The notes below the pieces were generated by a model. That model was not told where the DNA came from, searched no databases, and saw only the letters and a program-made list of their open reading frames with translations. Shown one piece after another: positions 18,941-28,357 of a stretch of 64,000 bases of DNA; positions within the stretch are counted from its first letter, which is position 1, and every line of letters begins with the position of its first letter. The DNA is taken from contig NZ_LKPJ01000018.1 of the NCBI RefSeq assembly GCF_001443045.1, positions 62,001-126,000 of the forward strand, read 5' to 3'. The translations under genes were made by a program, and so were the position numbers. Origin of the DNA: Burkholderia ambifaria. Its GTDB lineage: Bacteria; Pseudomonadota; Gammaproteobacteria; Burkholderiales; Burkholderiaceae.

Positions 18941-20251
18941 TTACGCGTGCACGATCTGCGCGTCGGGATCCTCGTCGTCGTGCTCATCGATATCCCACGT
19001 CGGGAACGGATCGTCGAACGCAGTCCATTGCGTCGCACCGAGCGCGAATTCCGCATCGGTGAGCAGGCATGCGTCGAGCTTCGCGCGCCATGCGCCGGCA
19101 TCGAGCCCGATGCCGATCAGCACGAGTTCCTGACGGCGATCGCCAACCGAGCGGTCGTCGAGATCGCCCTGCCACTCCGTGCGAATTTCAGCGAGCAGCT
19201 CGTCGTCGTCCGGCCATTCCGCGCGATCCTGCGCGGCCCACCAGAGACCCGCCGGGCCATGCCGGCACACACCGCCCGCCTGCGACAGCGAACCGGCGAT
19301 GTCGTTGCGCGTCGCAAGCCAGAAGAAGCCCTTGCTGCGCAGCACGCCCGGCCACTCCTGATGCAGCAGCGTCCAGAGCCGTGCCGGATGAAACGGCCGG
19401 CGCGCGCGGTAAACGAAATTGCCGATGCCGAATTCGTCCGCTTCGCCATGCACATGCGCATGATGCGGATCGTGGCACTCGGGATCGTCGCAATGCGTGT
19501 GATCGTGATCGAGCGACGCGAGCCAGCCCGGTGCGTTCGCGGCTTCGTCGAAATCGAAGCGGTCGGTGTTCAGCACTTCGTCGAGCGGCACGTTGCCGAA
19601 CGTCGACACGACCTGGTGCGCACGCGGGTTGAGTCGCGCGAGGATGTGCTGCAGGCGCGCGAGTTCGTCCGCGCCGACGAGGTCGGCCTTGTTGATCACC
19701 AGCACGTCGCAGAATTCGATCTGCTCGATCAGCAGTTCGACGAGCGTGCGATCGTCTTCGTCCGATGCGGCGATGCCGCGCGTCGCGAGCGCGTCGTCGG
19801 AACCGTAGTCGCGCAGGAAATTGTAGGCGTCGACCACGGTGACGAGTGTGTCGAGCCGCGCGACGTTCGACAGCGATTCACCATCGTCGTCGACGAAGGT
19901 GAAGGTTTCGGCGATCGGCATCGGCTCCGCGATGCCGGTCGATTCGATCACGATCGCGTCGAAGCGGCCGTCCGCCGCGAGCGTGCGGATCTCGACGAGC
20001 AGGTCGTCGCGCAACGTGCAGCAGATGCAGCCGTTCGACATCTCGACGAGGCGTTCTTCGACGTGCGACAGCGCCTGCGCATCGCGCACGAGCGACGCGT
20101 CGATGTTGACCGCCGCGAGATCGTTGACGATCACGGCGACTTTCAGGCCCGCGCGGTTCGCGAGGATGTGATTGAGCAGCGTGGTCTTGCCGGCGCCGAG
20201 GAAACCGGACAGCACGGTAACGGGCAACGGCTGGGTCATTGCCGGATTCAT
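18941..20251 (-). CDS. CobW/COG0523 family GTPase with His-rich metal segment
   Basis: A 436-residue G3E-family GTPase/metallochaperone. Walker A is SGFLGAGKTTLL near residues 13-24, the metal-binding motif is NGCICCTL near 69-76, and the guanine motif is NKAD near 170. A His/Asp-rich loop (DHDHTHCDDPECHDPHH) near 255-272 probably binds zinc or cobalt. The C-terminal CobW domain includes VYRARRPFHPARLW. COG0523 proteins deliver metals to client enzymes, often under zinc limitation; the client is not indicated here and no Zur-like box was recognised. Starts at 20251 or 20239 are both possible. Confidence 0.9.
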   Translation of the reverse strand: MNPAMTQPLPVTVLSGFLGAGKTTLLNHILANRAGLKVAVIVNDLAAVNIDASLVRDAQALSHVEERLVEMSNGCICCTLRDDLLVEIRTLAADGRFDAIVIESTGIAEPMPIAETFTFVDDDGESLSNVARLDTLVTVVDAYNFLRDYGSDDALATRGIAASDEDDRTLVELLIEQIEFCDVLVINKADLVGADELARLQHILARLNPRAHQVVSTFGNVPLDEVLNTDRFDFDEAANAPGWLASLDHDHTHCDDPECHDPHHAHVHGEADEFGIGNFVYRARRPFHPARLWTLLHQEWPGVLRSKGFFWLATRNDIAGSLSQAGGVCRHGPAGLWWAAQDRAEWPDDDELLAEIRTEWQGDLDDRSVGDRRQELVLIGIGLDAGAWRAKLDACLLTDAEFALGATQWTAFDDPFPTWDIDEHDDEDPDAQIVHA

Positions 20252-20424
20252 AACGATTTGCACCAACGGAAAAGATGAAAAAGCGGCCGCAGCGCCCTGA
20301 CGGGGCGCGATCGGCTTGGAGCCGGTCGCCCGAAGCCGGTCGAAACCGCAGCGTGAGATCCGCATTGTGCATCAAACGCGCGCCGGCCGAGCGGCACGAC
20401 ATCAGCCCGTGCTGCCGCGCGGCG

Positions 20425-20874
20425 TCACTGTACGGGCGGCAAAAGCTTCCACTGCGCGAGGATTCCGGCGATCTGTCGCGCGTACTTGTCGCGCAGAGAC
20501 GGTGTTTCGGAATGATAGGCACCGACCGCCTGCCATGTGTTGCCGTAGCGATTCATCTTCTGGCGCAGGTGCCACGCGGCGATGTAGACGCTCTTGCACG
20601 GCTCCATCAGCGTGTCGCGGCCGATGCCGTAGCGCGACAGCGCCGACAGGTGGATCGAATTGATCTGCATCAGGCCGTAGTCGACCGAGCCGTTCGTATT
20701 CTTGTTCAGCGCGTCGGGCCGGTTGCGCGATTCCTGCCACGCGATCGCACGCAGGATCAACGGATTGACTTTCTGGTACCGGGCGGCCTCGTCGAAACAG
20801 TCCGCGCGAGCGTTTCCGCAGGCGAACCACACGCCGGCGGCGATCAACGCGATCGAAGCGAACCGTCTGTTCAT
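20425..20874 (-). CDS. periplasmic lytic transglycosylase (SLT/IpgF-like)
   Basis: A 149-residue secreted murein hydrolase. It has an N-terminal signal peptide (MNRRFASIALIAAGVWFACGNARA) and a C-type lysozyme/SLT domain with NPLILRAIAWQESRNRPDA carrying the catalytic Glu near 48, GSVDYGLMQIN near 62-72, and AVGAYHSETP near 117-126. Such small transglycosylases open peptidoglycan for secretion machines or pili; it lies divergent and 367 bp from gspD, so service to the type II system is a reasonable inference. Its last codon is 173 bp from the COG0523 start. Confidence 0.92.
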   Translation of the reverse strand: MNRRFASIALIAAGVWFACGNARADCFDEAARYQKVNPLILRAIAWQESRNRPDALNKNTNGSVDYGLMQINSIHLSALSRYGIGRDTLMEPCKSVYIAAWHLRQKMNRYGNTWQAVGAYHSETPSLRDKYARQIAGILAQWKLLPPVQ

Positions 20875-21241
20875 GGGGCGGAAACGAAAAGGAAATGACG
20901 CAAAAAGTCGGGAAAACCCGTGTCTGTTGTACGTACGACTGGAAACGCGCCGCCCGTATCATACAGACAGTCCATCCGGTGCCGACAGGCGAAAGACGCA
21001 GCCCGTTTATACCGCATTTCCGTGTCGATTCGTCGCAAAACGACGGTGCTGGCCGAAATGCCGAGGCGGCGCAGAAAACTTACAGATTGCATACGCCATG
21101 CCGAATACATGTCGTATGTGAGACAGTCCTCGGATCAATGTGATATTTCGGACATGAAAAACTGCTAATGTCGCCTCTTTAGGACTTGGATCCCAGCACT
21201 ACCGCCGGAAGTGGCCTGAGCCGGCATCGACCCATTCATCC
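20875..21241. promoter_or_regulatory. divergent promoter region upstream of gspD
   Basis: A 367-bp gene-free stretch, more AT-rich near 21060-21175. It must hold promoters for the transglycosylase (leftward) and the gsp operon (rightward). I could not pick a convincing -35/-10 pair, and saw no RNA gene or repeat. Confidence 0.4.
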
Positions 21242-23572
21242 ATGACAAGAAATCGCTTCGTTATGCGGCGCATCGCCACGACCCTGATGGTCGCCGGCAT
21301 CATCGTCTCGCAGGCCGCCTACGCTCAGGTCACGCTCAATTTCGTGAATGCGGATATCGACCAGGTCGCCAAGGCGATCGGCGCCGCAACCGGCAAGACC
21401 ATCATCGTCGACCCCCGCGTGAAGGGGCAGCTCAATCTCGTGGCCGAACGGCCGGTGCCGGAAGAGCAGGCACTCAAGACGCTGCAATCGGCGCTGCGCA
21501 TGCAGGGCTTCGCGCTCGTGCAGGATCACGGGGTGCTGAAGGTCGTGCCCGAGGCCGATGCGAAGCTGCAGGGCGTGCCGACCTATGTCGGCAATGCGCC
21601 GCAGGCGCGCGGCGACCAGGTGATCACGCAGGTGTTCGAGCTGCACAACGAATCGGCAAACAACCTGCTGCCGGTTCTGCGGCCGCTGATCTCGCCGAAC
21701 AACACGGTCGCCGCGTACCCCGCGAACAATACGATCGTCGTCACCGATTATGCGGACAACGTGCGCCGCATCGCGCGGATCATCGCGGGTATCGACAGCG
21801 CCGCGGGCACGCAGGTTCAGGTCGTGCCGCTGCGCAACGCGAACGCGATCGACCTTGCAGCGCAGATGCAGAAGATGCTCGACCCGGGCGCGATCGGCAA
21901 CAGCGATGCGACGCTGAAGGTGTCGGTCACGGCCGATCCGCGCACCAACTCGCTGATGCTGCGCGCATCGAACGGCGCGCGCCTTGCCGCCGCGAAGCGC
22001 CTCGCGCAGCAGCTCGACGCACCGAGTGCGGTGCCTGGCAACATGCACGTCGTGCCGCTGCGCAACGCCGATGCGGTGAAGCTCGCGAAGACGCTGCGCG
22101 GGATGCTCGGCAAGGGCGGCAACGACAGCGGCTCGTCCGCGTCGTCCAACGATGCGAACAGCTTCAACCAGAACGGCGGCTCGTCGTCGAGCGGCAACTT
22201 CTCGACCGGCACGTCCGGCACCCCGCCGCTGCCGTCCGGCGGCCTCGGCGGCTCGTCTTCGTCGTCGTCCTACGGCAGCGGTGCGTCGGGTAGCGGCGGC
22301 ATCGGCAGCGGCGGCCTGCTCGGCGGCGACAAGGAAAAGAACGACGACAACCAGCCGGGCGGGATGATCCAGGCCGACGCGGCAACCAACTCGCTGATCA
22401 TCACCGCGTCGGACCCGGTCTACCGGAACCTGCGCTCGGTGATCGACCAGCTCGACGCGCGCCGTGCGCAGGTCTATATCGAAGCGCTGATCGTCGAGCT
22501 GAACTCGACGACGCAGGGCAACCTCGGCATCCAGTGGCAGGTCGCGAGCGGCCAGTTCCTCGGCGGCACGAACCTGGCGGCAGCGGCCGGCAACGTGGCG
22601 GGCAACAGCATCATCAACCTGACCACGGGCGGCACGGCGGCCACCACCGGACTGGCCGCCAATCTCGCCAACCTGAACCAGGGCCTCAACATCGGCTGGC
22701 TGCACAACATGTTCGGCGTGCAGGGGCTCGGCGCACTGCTGCAGTATTTCGCCGGCGTGAGCGACGCGAACGTGCTGTCGACGCCGAACCTGATCACGCT
22801 CGACAACGAGGAAGCGAAGATCGTCGTCGGCCAGAACGTGCCGATTGCGACCGGTTCGTATTCGAACCTGACGAGCGGTACGACGAGCAACGCGTTCAAT
22901 ACGTACGACCGTCGCGACGTCGGCCTGACGCTGCACGTGAAGCCGCAGATCACCGACGGCGGGATCCTGAAGCTGCAGCTCTACACTGAGGATTCGGCGG
23001 TCGTCAGCGGCACCACCAACGCGCAGACCGGCCCGACCTTCACGAAGCGTTCGATCCAGTCGACGATCCTTGCGGACAACGGCGAGATCATCGTGCTCGG
23101 CGGCTTGATGCAGGACAACTACCAGGTATCGAACAGCAAGGTGCCGCTGCTCGGCGACATTCCGTGGATCGGCCAGTTGTTCCGCTCGGAATCGAAGCAA
23201 CGCCAGAAGACCAACCTGATGGTGTTCCTGCGCCCGGTGATCATCTCCGACCGCAGCACCGCTCAGGAAGTCACGGCGAACCGTTACGACTACATCCAGG
23301 GCGTGACGGGCGCGTACAAGTCGGACAACAACGTGATCCGCGACAAGGACGATCCGGTCGTCCCGCCGATGCCGATCGGTCCGAGCCAGGGCGGCACGGC
23401 CGCGGGCAACCTGTTCGATCTCGACAAGATGCGTCGCCAGCAGGTGCAGCGCCAGGTGGCGCCGGTGCCGGCCCAGCCGTTGCCGGAGGCGACGCCCGCG
23501 CAGCCGCAAAGCGTGCCGCAGCAGTCGATGCCGCAACAACCGCTGACCGCCACGCCGGGAGCCTCGCAGTGA
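21242..23572 (+). CDS. gspD: type II secretion secretin GspD
   Basis: A 776-residue outer-membrane channel subunit. It has a signal peptide ending near AYAQ (residue 29), then the N0 domain VTLNFVNADIDQVAKAIGAATG, N1-N3 repeats, and a long Gly/Ser-rich insertion in the N3 region (about residues 295-375). The secretin core (about 440-690) includes VPLLGDIPWIGQLFR near 635. A Gln/Pro-rich tail closes the protein. The Ser/Gly insertion is longer than in E. coli GspD. It is first in the gsp operon and overlaps gspE by four bases (GTGA). Confidence 0.97.
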   Translation: MTRNRFVMRRIATTLMVAGIIVSQAAYAQVTLNFVNADIDQVAKAIGAATGKTIIVDPRVKGQLNLVAERPVPEEQALKTLQSALRMQGFALVQDHGVLKVVPEADAKLQGVPTYVGNAPQARGDQVITQVFELHNESANNLLPVLRPLISPNNTVAAYPANNTIVVTDYADNVRRIARIIAGIDSAAGTQVQVVPLRNANAIDLAAQMQKMLDPGAIGNSDATLKVSVTADPRTNSLMLRASNGARLAAAKRLAQQLDAPSAVPGNMHVVPLRNADAVKLAKTLRGMLGKGGNDSGSSASSNDANSFNQNGGSSSSGNFSTGTSGTPPLPSGGLGGSSSSSSYGSGASGSGGIGSGGLLGGDKEKNDDNQPGGMIQADAATNSLIITASDPVYRNLRSVIDQLDARRAQVYIEALIVELNSTTQGNLGIQWQVASGQFLGGTNLAAAAGNVAGNSIINLTTGGTAATTGLAANLANLNQGLNIGWLHNMFGVQGLGALLQYFAGVSDANVLSTPNLITLDNEEAKIVVGQNVPIATGSYSNLTSGTTSNAFNTYDRRDVGLTLHVKPQITDGGILKLQLYTEDSAVVSGTTNAQTGPTFTKRSIQSTILADNGEIIVLGGLMQDNYQVSNSKVPLLGDIPWIGQLFRSESKQRQKTNLMVFLRPVIISDRSTAQEVTANRYDYIQGVTGAYKSDNNVIRDKDDPVVPPMPIGPSQGGTAAGNLFDLDKMRRQQVQRQVAPVPAQPLPEATPAQPQSVPQQSMPQQPLTATPGASQ

Positions 23573-25068
23573 GCGACGTGCTCGCGTCCTCGCCCCAAGA
23601 CGGCGCGCCGGGCGACCGGCAGCCGCCGTCGCCGCTCGCCGCGCGTCTGTTGCCGTACGGCTTCGCGAAGAGCGGCCAGGTGCTGATCGCGCACCAGCTC
23701 GACGACACGCTCGAGGTGTGGATCAGCGAACGCACGAACGATGCGGCGCTCGCCGAAATCGCACGCAACTTCGGCTCGATCTCCGTGCACCGCGTGCCGG
23801 CCGACGAGCTCGCGCAGGCGATCAACCAGGCATACGCGCGCCAGGACGGCAGCGCGGCGCAGATCGTCGGCGAGGTCGAAGGCGAAGTCGACCTGTCGCG
23901 GCTGATGCAGGACATCCCCGAAGTCGAGGATCTGCTCGAGTCGGAAGACGACGCGCCGATCATCCGGATGATCAACGCGCTGCTCACGCAAGCGGCGCGC
24001 GAACAGGCGTCGGACATTCACATCGAGCCGTTCGAGAATGCGTCGGTCGTGCGGTTTCGCGTCGACGGCACGCTGCGCGACGTCGTGCGTCCGAAGAAGG
24101 CGCTGCACGGCGCGCTGATCTCGCGGATCAAGATCATGGCGCAGCTCGACATCGCCGAGAAACGCCTGCCGCAGGACGGCCGCATCACGCTGCGCGTCGG
24201 CGGCCGGCCGGTCGACGTGCGCGTGTCGACGCTGCCGACCGGGCACGGCGAGCGCGCGGTGCTGCGTCTGCTGGAAAAGGATGCGCAGCGCCTGAACCTC
24301 GAAGCGCTCGGGATGGGCCGCGACACGCTCGTCCAGTTCGACAAGCTGATCGGCCGCCCGCACGGGATCGTGCTGGTGACGGGCCCGACCGGCTCGGGCA
24401 AGACGACGACGCTGTACGCGTCGATGTCGCGGCTCGAAACGGCGACGACCAACATCATGACCGTCGAGGATCCGATCGAATACGACCTGTCCGGCATCGG
24501 CCAGACGCAGGTGAACGAGCGGATCGGGATGACCTTTGCCCGTGCGCTGCGTTCGATCCTGCGTCAGGATCCGGACGTGATCATGATCGGCGAAATCCGC
24601 GACCTCGAAACCGCGCAGATCGCGGTGCAGGCGTCGCTGACGGGCCACCTCGTGCTCGCGACGCTCCACACGAACGACGCCGCGTCCGCCGTCACGCGTC
24701 TGACCGACATGGGCGTCGAGCCGTACCTGCTCGCGTCGTCGCTGCTCGGCGTGCTCGCGCAGCGCCTGGTGCGCCAGCTATGCCCCGTGTGCAAGGAAGA
24801 ACGGCATGAAGACGGCCGTACCGTGTGGCATCCGGTCGGCTGCGCCAAGTGCGGGCATTCGGGCTATGCGGGCCGGCGCGGCGTGTATGAACTGCTGGTG
24901 ATCGACGACTCGATCCGCTCGCTGATCCACCGCAACGCGGCCGATGCGGAGATTCTCGCCGCGGGCCGCGCGGAAGGGATGCGCACGCTGCGCGACGACG
25001 CGGAGCGCTGGCTCGCGGCCGGCGCGACGTCGCTCGAGGAAGTGCTGCGCGTGACGGGAGGCGCATAG
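23569..25068 (+). CDS. gspE: type II secretion ATPase GspE
   Basis: A 499-residue cytoplasmic hexameric ATPase that drives pseudopilus assembly. Walker A is TGPTGSGKTTTLY near residues 270-282, with an Asp box and Walker B (DPDVIMIGEIRDLETAQ) near 340-356, a His box (HTNDAASA), and the four-Cys zinc motif CPVCKEE...GCAKCGHSGY near 405-432. The start GTG at 23569 overlaps the gspD stop, which indicates translational coupling. The N-terminal domain includes GQVLIAHQLDD. It is followed by gspF after a 4-bp gap. Confidence 0.97.
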   Translation: MSDVLASSPQDGAPGDRQPPSPLAARLLPYGFAKSGQVLIAHQLDDTLEVWISERTNDAALAEIARNFGSISVHRVPADELAQAINQAYARQDGSAAQIVGEVEGEVDLSRLMQDIPEVEDLLESEDDAPIIRMINALLTQAAREQASDIHIEPFENASVVRFRVDGTLRDVVRPKKALHGALISRIKIMAQLDIAEKRLPQDGRITLRVGGRPVDVRVSTLPTGHGERAVLRLLEKDAQRLNLEALGMGRDTLVQFDKLIGRPHGIVLVTGPTGSGKTTTLYASMSRLETATTNIMTVEDPIEYDLSGIGQTQVNERIGMTFARALRSILRQDPDVIMIGEIRDLETAQIAVQASLTGHLVLATLHTNDAASAVTRLTDMGVEPYLLASSLLGVLAQRLVRQLCPVCKEERHEDGRTVWHPVGCAKCGHSGYAGRRGVYELLVIDDSIRSLIHRNAADAEILAAGRAEGMRTLRDDAERWLAAGATSLEEVLRVTGGA

Positions 25069-25072
25069 CGCG

Positions 25073-26290
25073 ATGCCGGCATTCCGTTTCGAAGCAATCG
25101 ATTCCGCGGGACGCGCGCAGAAAGGCGTGATCGATGCCGACAGCGCGCGCGCCGCGCGCGGCCAGTTGCGCACGCAGGGGCTCACGCCGCTCGTCGTCGA
25201 GCCGGCCGCAAGCGCGAGCCGCGGCGCGCGTTCGCAGCGCCTCGCGTTCGGCCGCAAGCTGTCGCAGCGCGAGCAGGCGATCCTCACACGCCAGCTCGCG
25301 AGCCTGCTGATCGCGGGGCTGCCGCTCGACGAGGCGCTCGGCGTGCTCACCGAGCAGTCCGAACGCGACTACATCCGCGAACTGATGGCCGCGATCCGCG
25401 CGGAAGTGCTCGGCGGCCATTCGCTCGCGAATGCGCTGGGCCAGCATCCGCGCGACTTCCCGGAGATCTACCGCGCGCTCGTCGCGGCGGGCGAGCACAC
25501 CGGCAAGCTCGGCATCGTGCTGTCGCGTCTGGCCGACTACATCGAACAGAGCAACGCGCTGAAGCAGAAGATCCTGCTCGCGTTCACGTATCCAGGGATC
25601 GTCACGCTGATCGCGTTCGGCATCGTCACGTTCCTGCTGAGCTACGTCGTGCCGCAGGTCGTCAACGTGTTCGCGAGCACCAAGCAGCAGTTGCCGCTGC
25701 TGACGATCGTGATGATGGCGCTGTCGGATTTCGTGCGGCACTGGTGGTGGGCGATCCTGATCGCGGTCGCGCTCGTCGTGTGGTTCGTGAAGGCGACGCT
25801 GTCGCGCGACGGGCCGCGGCTCGCGTTCGACCGCTGGGTGCTGACCGCGCCGCTCGCGGGCAAGCTCGTGCGCGGCTACAACACGGTGCGCTTCGCGAGC
25901 ACGCTCGGGATCCTGACCGCGGCCGGCGTGCCGATCCTGCGCGCGTTACAGGCGGCCGGCGAGACGCTGTCGAACCGCGCGATGCGCGCGAACATCGACG
26001 ATGCGATCGTGCGCGTGCGCGAAGGCTCCGCGCTGTCGCGCGCGCTGAACAACGTGAAGACGTTTCCGCCGGTGCTCGTGCACCTGATCCGTTCCGGCGA
26101 AGCGACGGGCGACGTGACGACGATGCTCGACCGCGCGGCGGAAGGCGAGGCGCGCGAGCTCGAGCGGCGCACGATGTTCCTGACGAGCCTGCTCGAGCCG
26201 CTCCTGATCCTGGCGATGGGCGGCATCGTGCTCGTGATCGTGCTGGCCGTGATGCTGCCGATCATCGAGCTGAACAATATGGTGCAGTGA
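25073..26290 (+). CDS. gspF: type II secretion inner-membrane platform protein GspF
   Basis: A 405-residue polytopic protein of the GspF/PilC family. Two homologous cytoplasmic domains (about 70-195 and 275-395) each precede hydrophobic segments (about 172-195, 220-245, 372-400). Characteristic motifs are ALVAAGEHTGKLGIVLSRLAD in the first repeat and LIRSGEATGDVTTMLDRAAE in the second. It anchors GspE and the pseudopilus in the inner membrane. The gene ends 30 bp before the convergent gspC stop. Confidence 0.97.
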   Translation: MPAFRFEAIDSAGRAQKGVIDADSARAARGQLRTQGLTPLVVEPAASASRGARSQRLAFGRKLSQREQAILTRQLASLLIAGLPLDEALGVLTEQSERDYIRELMAAIRAEVLGGHSLANALGQHPRDFPEIYRALVAAGEHTGKLGIVLSRLADYIEQSNALKQKILLAFTYPGIVTLIAFGIVTFLLSYVVPQVVNVFASTKQQLPLLTIVMMALSDFVRHWWWAILIAVALVVWFVKATLSRDGPRLAFDRWVLTAPLAGKLVRGYNTVRFASTLGILTAAGVPILRALQAAGETLSNRAMRANIDDAIVRVREGSALSRALNNVKTFPPVLVHLIRSGEATGDVTTMLDRAAEGEARELERRTMFLTSLLEPLLILAMGGIVLVIVLAVMLPIIELNNMVQ

Positions 26291-26320
26291 CAGCCTGACC
26301 GGCGGTCAGGCCGCCATCGT

Positions 26321-26731
26321 TCAACGCACGTAGATCGCGGGGGACGGTGTGTTGGCGGGGAGCTGGATTTTGGCGCGGGCGCCGTTGCGGTCGACGATGA
26401 TCGAGCGGCTGCGGACTTCGGCGAGCTTCGCGCCGGGCGTGACCTCGGCGCCGAGCGACACGGCACGCGGCGGTTCGCCGCCGATGCCGACGATCGCGGC
26501 GCCGCCATGATCGAGCGCGAGAATGCCGAACAGGTGGATGTCCTGCACGGGATTCTTGTCGAGCTGACCGCCGAAGAGCGTGGCGGCGTCCTCGGTGCGG
26601 ATCGGCAGCCGCGCGGCGGCGGCGGGCAGCGGCGCTTCGCGGGCCGACAGCGTGACGACCCAGTAGGTGGCCGTCGCGCACAAACCCGCGAAGAGGGCTA
26701 GGGAGAGGATCCGGATCGAGAGCGCGTTCAT
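26321..26731 (-). CDS. gspC: type II secretion protein GspC, short form, inverted within the operon
   Basis: A 136-residue protein with one N-terminal membrane anchor (about residues 8-28) and a periplasmic HR domain (ATLFGGQLDKNPVQDIHLFGILALD), followed by GAEVTPGAKLAEVRSRSIIVDRNG. HR domains link the inner-membrane platform to the GspD secretin. It lacks the PDZ or coiled-coil domain that makes enteric GspC about twice as long. It is on the opposite strand between gspF and gspG, so it needs its own promoter in the 178-bp divergent gap 26732-26909. Confidence 0.88.
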   Translation of the reverse strand: MNALSIRILSLALFAGLCATATYWVVTLSAREAPLPAAAARLPIRTEDAATLFGGQLDKNPVQDIHLFGILALDHGGAAIVGIGGEPPRAVSLGAEVTPGAKLAEVRSRSIIVDRNGARAKIQLPANTPSPAIYVR

Positions 26732-26909
26732 GCGCGCTATTGTACGGATCTATGTGAAATTTGCGTTGGGTGAAAGCCCTCGGCGATGCGCGCCTTACAA
26801 TGCGTGCTCCGCGCCCGGGGGAAACGGAAGCTTGCCGTCAGGCAAACGTCCGCAATGCGCCGGGTGCGTCACTCAATCGACGATATTTTTTGGAAAGAGG
26901 TAGTCAGTC

Positions 26910-27362
26910 ATGCAAACGTGGATCACTCGCCGTAATGCGGCCGTGCGCCGTCAGCGCGGTTTCACGCTGATCGAGATCATGGTGGTGGTCGCGATCCTCG
27001 GGATCCTGGCGGCACTGATCGTGCCGAAGATCATGAGCCGTCCCGACGAAGCGCGCCGTATCGCCGCGAAGCAGGACATCGGCACGATCATGCAGGCGCT
27101 CAAGCTGTACCGTCTCGACAACGGCCGCTATCCGACCCAGGAACAGGGTCTGAACGCGCTGACCCAGAAGCCGTCCACCGATCCGATCCCGAACAACTGG
27201 AAGGACGGCGGCTATCTCGAGCGCCTGCCGAACGATCCGTGGGGCAACGGGTACAAGTACCTGAACCCGGGCGTGCACGGCGAGATCGACGTGTTCAGCT
27301 ACGGCGCCGACGGCAAGGAAGGCGGCGAGAGCAACGATTCCGACATCGGCTCGTGGCAGTAA
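26910..27362 (+). CDS. gspG: type II secretion major pseudopilin GspG
   Basis: A 150-residue major pseudopilin. The prepilin peptidase site is [17 protein letters not shown] (cleavage after Gly17, Glu at +5), followed by the hydrophobic assembly helix. The C-terminal fold has the conserved calcium-binding region ([15 protein letters not shown]) and ends [17 protein letters not shown] upstream of the ATG serves as ribosome binding site. A promoter in the gspC-gspG divergent region probably starts a second transcript covering gspG to gspN. Confidence 0.97.
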   Translation: MQTWITRRNAAVRRQRGFTLIEIMVVVAILGILAALIVPKIMSRPDEARRIAAKQDIGTIMQALKLYRLDNGRYPTQEQGLNALTQKPSTDPIPNNWKDGGYLERLPNDPWGNGYKYLNPGVHGEIDVFSYGADGKEGGESNDSDIGSWQ

Positions 27363-27404
27363 GCCCGCACTGACCGATCCGACGTTCGTCCCCGTTCTTC
27401 ATTC

Positions 27405-27953
27405 ATGCCTGCCCTTCGCACACCCTTGCGCTCCGCTCGCGCTCGCCGCGATGCCCGCGACAGCCGTGTGCGTCGCGGCGTGCCCGTGAGCGCGGCGCAC
27501 GCGCGTGCACGCGGCTTCACGCTGCTCGAGATGCTGGTCGTGCTCGTGATCGCGGGCCTGCTGGTGTCGCTCGCGTCGCTGTCGCTGACGCGCAACCCGC
27601 GCACCGACCTGCGCGAGGAAGCGCAGCGCATCGCGTTGCTGTTCGAGACGGCCGGCGACGAAGCGCAGGTGCGCGCCCGCCCGATCGCATGGCAGCCGAC
27701 CGCGCACGGCTTCCGTTTCGACGTGAGCTCGCCCGATGGCTGGCGCACGCTGCGCGACGACCTGCTGCGCCCGCGCGACTGGGACGGCGGCGTCACGGGC
27801 GCCGACATCGACTATCCGGGGTCGGACACGCGCGCGAGCCGCGTCGTGTTCGGCACCGAAAGCATCGACACGCCGGTGCGCGTGACGCTGCATTCGGCGG
27901 TCGGCAGCGCGACGATCGTCGGCACCGGCAACGGCCGCTACGAGGTGCAATGA
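27405..27953 (+). CDS. gspH: type II secretion minor pseudopilin GspH
   Basis: A 182-residue minor pseudopilin. The prepilin motif RARG-FTLLEMLVVLVIAGLL begins near residue 36, after an unusually long basic leader. A downstream in-frame start might be used instead, since most leaders are below 20 residues. The rest is the GspH beta-domain (AQRIALLFETAGDEAQVRA, FGTESIDTPVRVTL). It ends by overlapping gspI (ATGA). Confidence 0.9.
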   Translation: MPALRTPLRSARARRDARDSRVRRGVPVSAAHARARGFTLLEMLVVLVIAGLLVSLASLSLTRNPRTDLREEAQRIALLFETAGDEAQVRARPIAWQPTAHGFRFDVSSPDGWRTLRDDLLRPRDWDGGVTGADIDYPGSDTRASRVVFGTESIDTPVRVTLHSAVGSATIVGTGNGRYEVQ

Positions 27954-28357
27954 CGATGCGTCGTCGCCTGCCCTTCCCGGCTTCTTCTTCCCGAGGCTTC
28001 ACGATGATCGAGGTGCTGGTCGCGCTCGCGATCATCGCGGTCGCGCTCGCCGCGTCGATCCGCGCGGTCGGTACGATGGCGACCAATGCATCCGATCTTC
28101 ATCGCCGGCTGCTCGCCGGCTGGAGCGCCGACAACGCGCTCGCGCAGCTGCGCCTCACGCATGCGTGGCCGGAGGTCGGCGAACAGAGCTTCGATTGCTC
28201 GCAGGGCAACGTGCAGCTAGTCTGCACGCAGCGCGTGAGCACGACGCCGAACCCGGTGTTCCGGCGCGTGCAGGTGTCGGTGAGCATGCCGGGGCGCGCC
28301 GGCGTGCTCGCGCAAATGGTGACGGTGGTCGCGAATGAAACCAGCCGTCCGCTCTGA
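27950..28357 (+). CDS. gspI: type II secretion minor pseudopilin GspI
   Basis: A 135-residue minor pseudopilin. The short leader MTMRRRLPFPASSSRG precedes FTMIEVLVALAIIAVALAA, with Glu at +5. It forms the pseudopilus tip complex with GspJ and GspK. The ATG at 27950 overlaps the gspH stop by four bases. The Cys pair (DCSQGNVQLVC) near residues 83-93 may form a disulphide. Confidence 0.93.
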   Translation: MTMRRRLPFPASSSRGFTMIEVLVALAIIAVALAASIRAVGTMATNASDLHRRLLAGWSADNALAQLRLTHAWPEVGEQSFDCSQGNVQLVCTQRVSTTPNPVFRRVQVSVSMPGRAGVLAQMVTVVANETSRPL

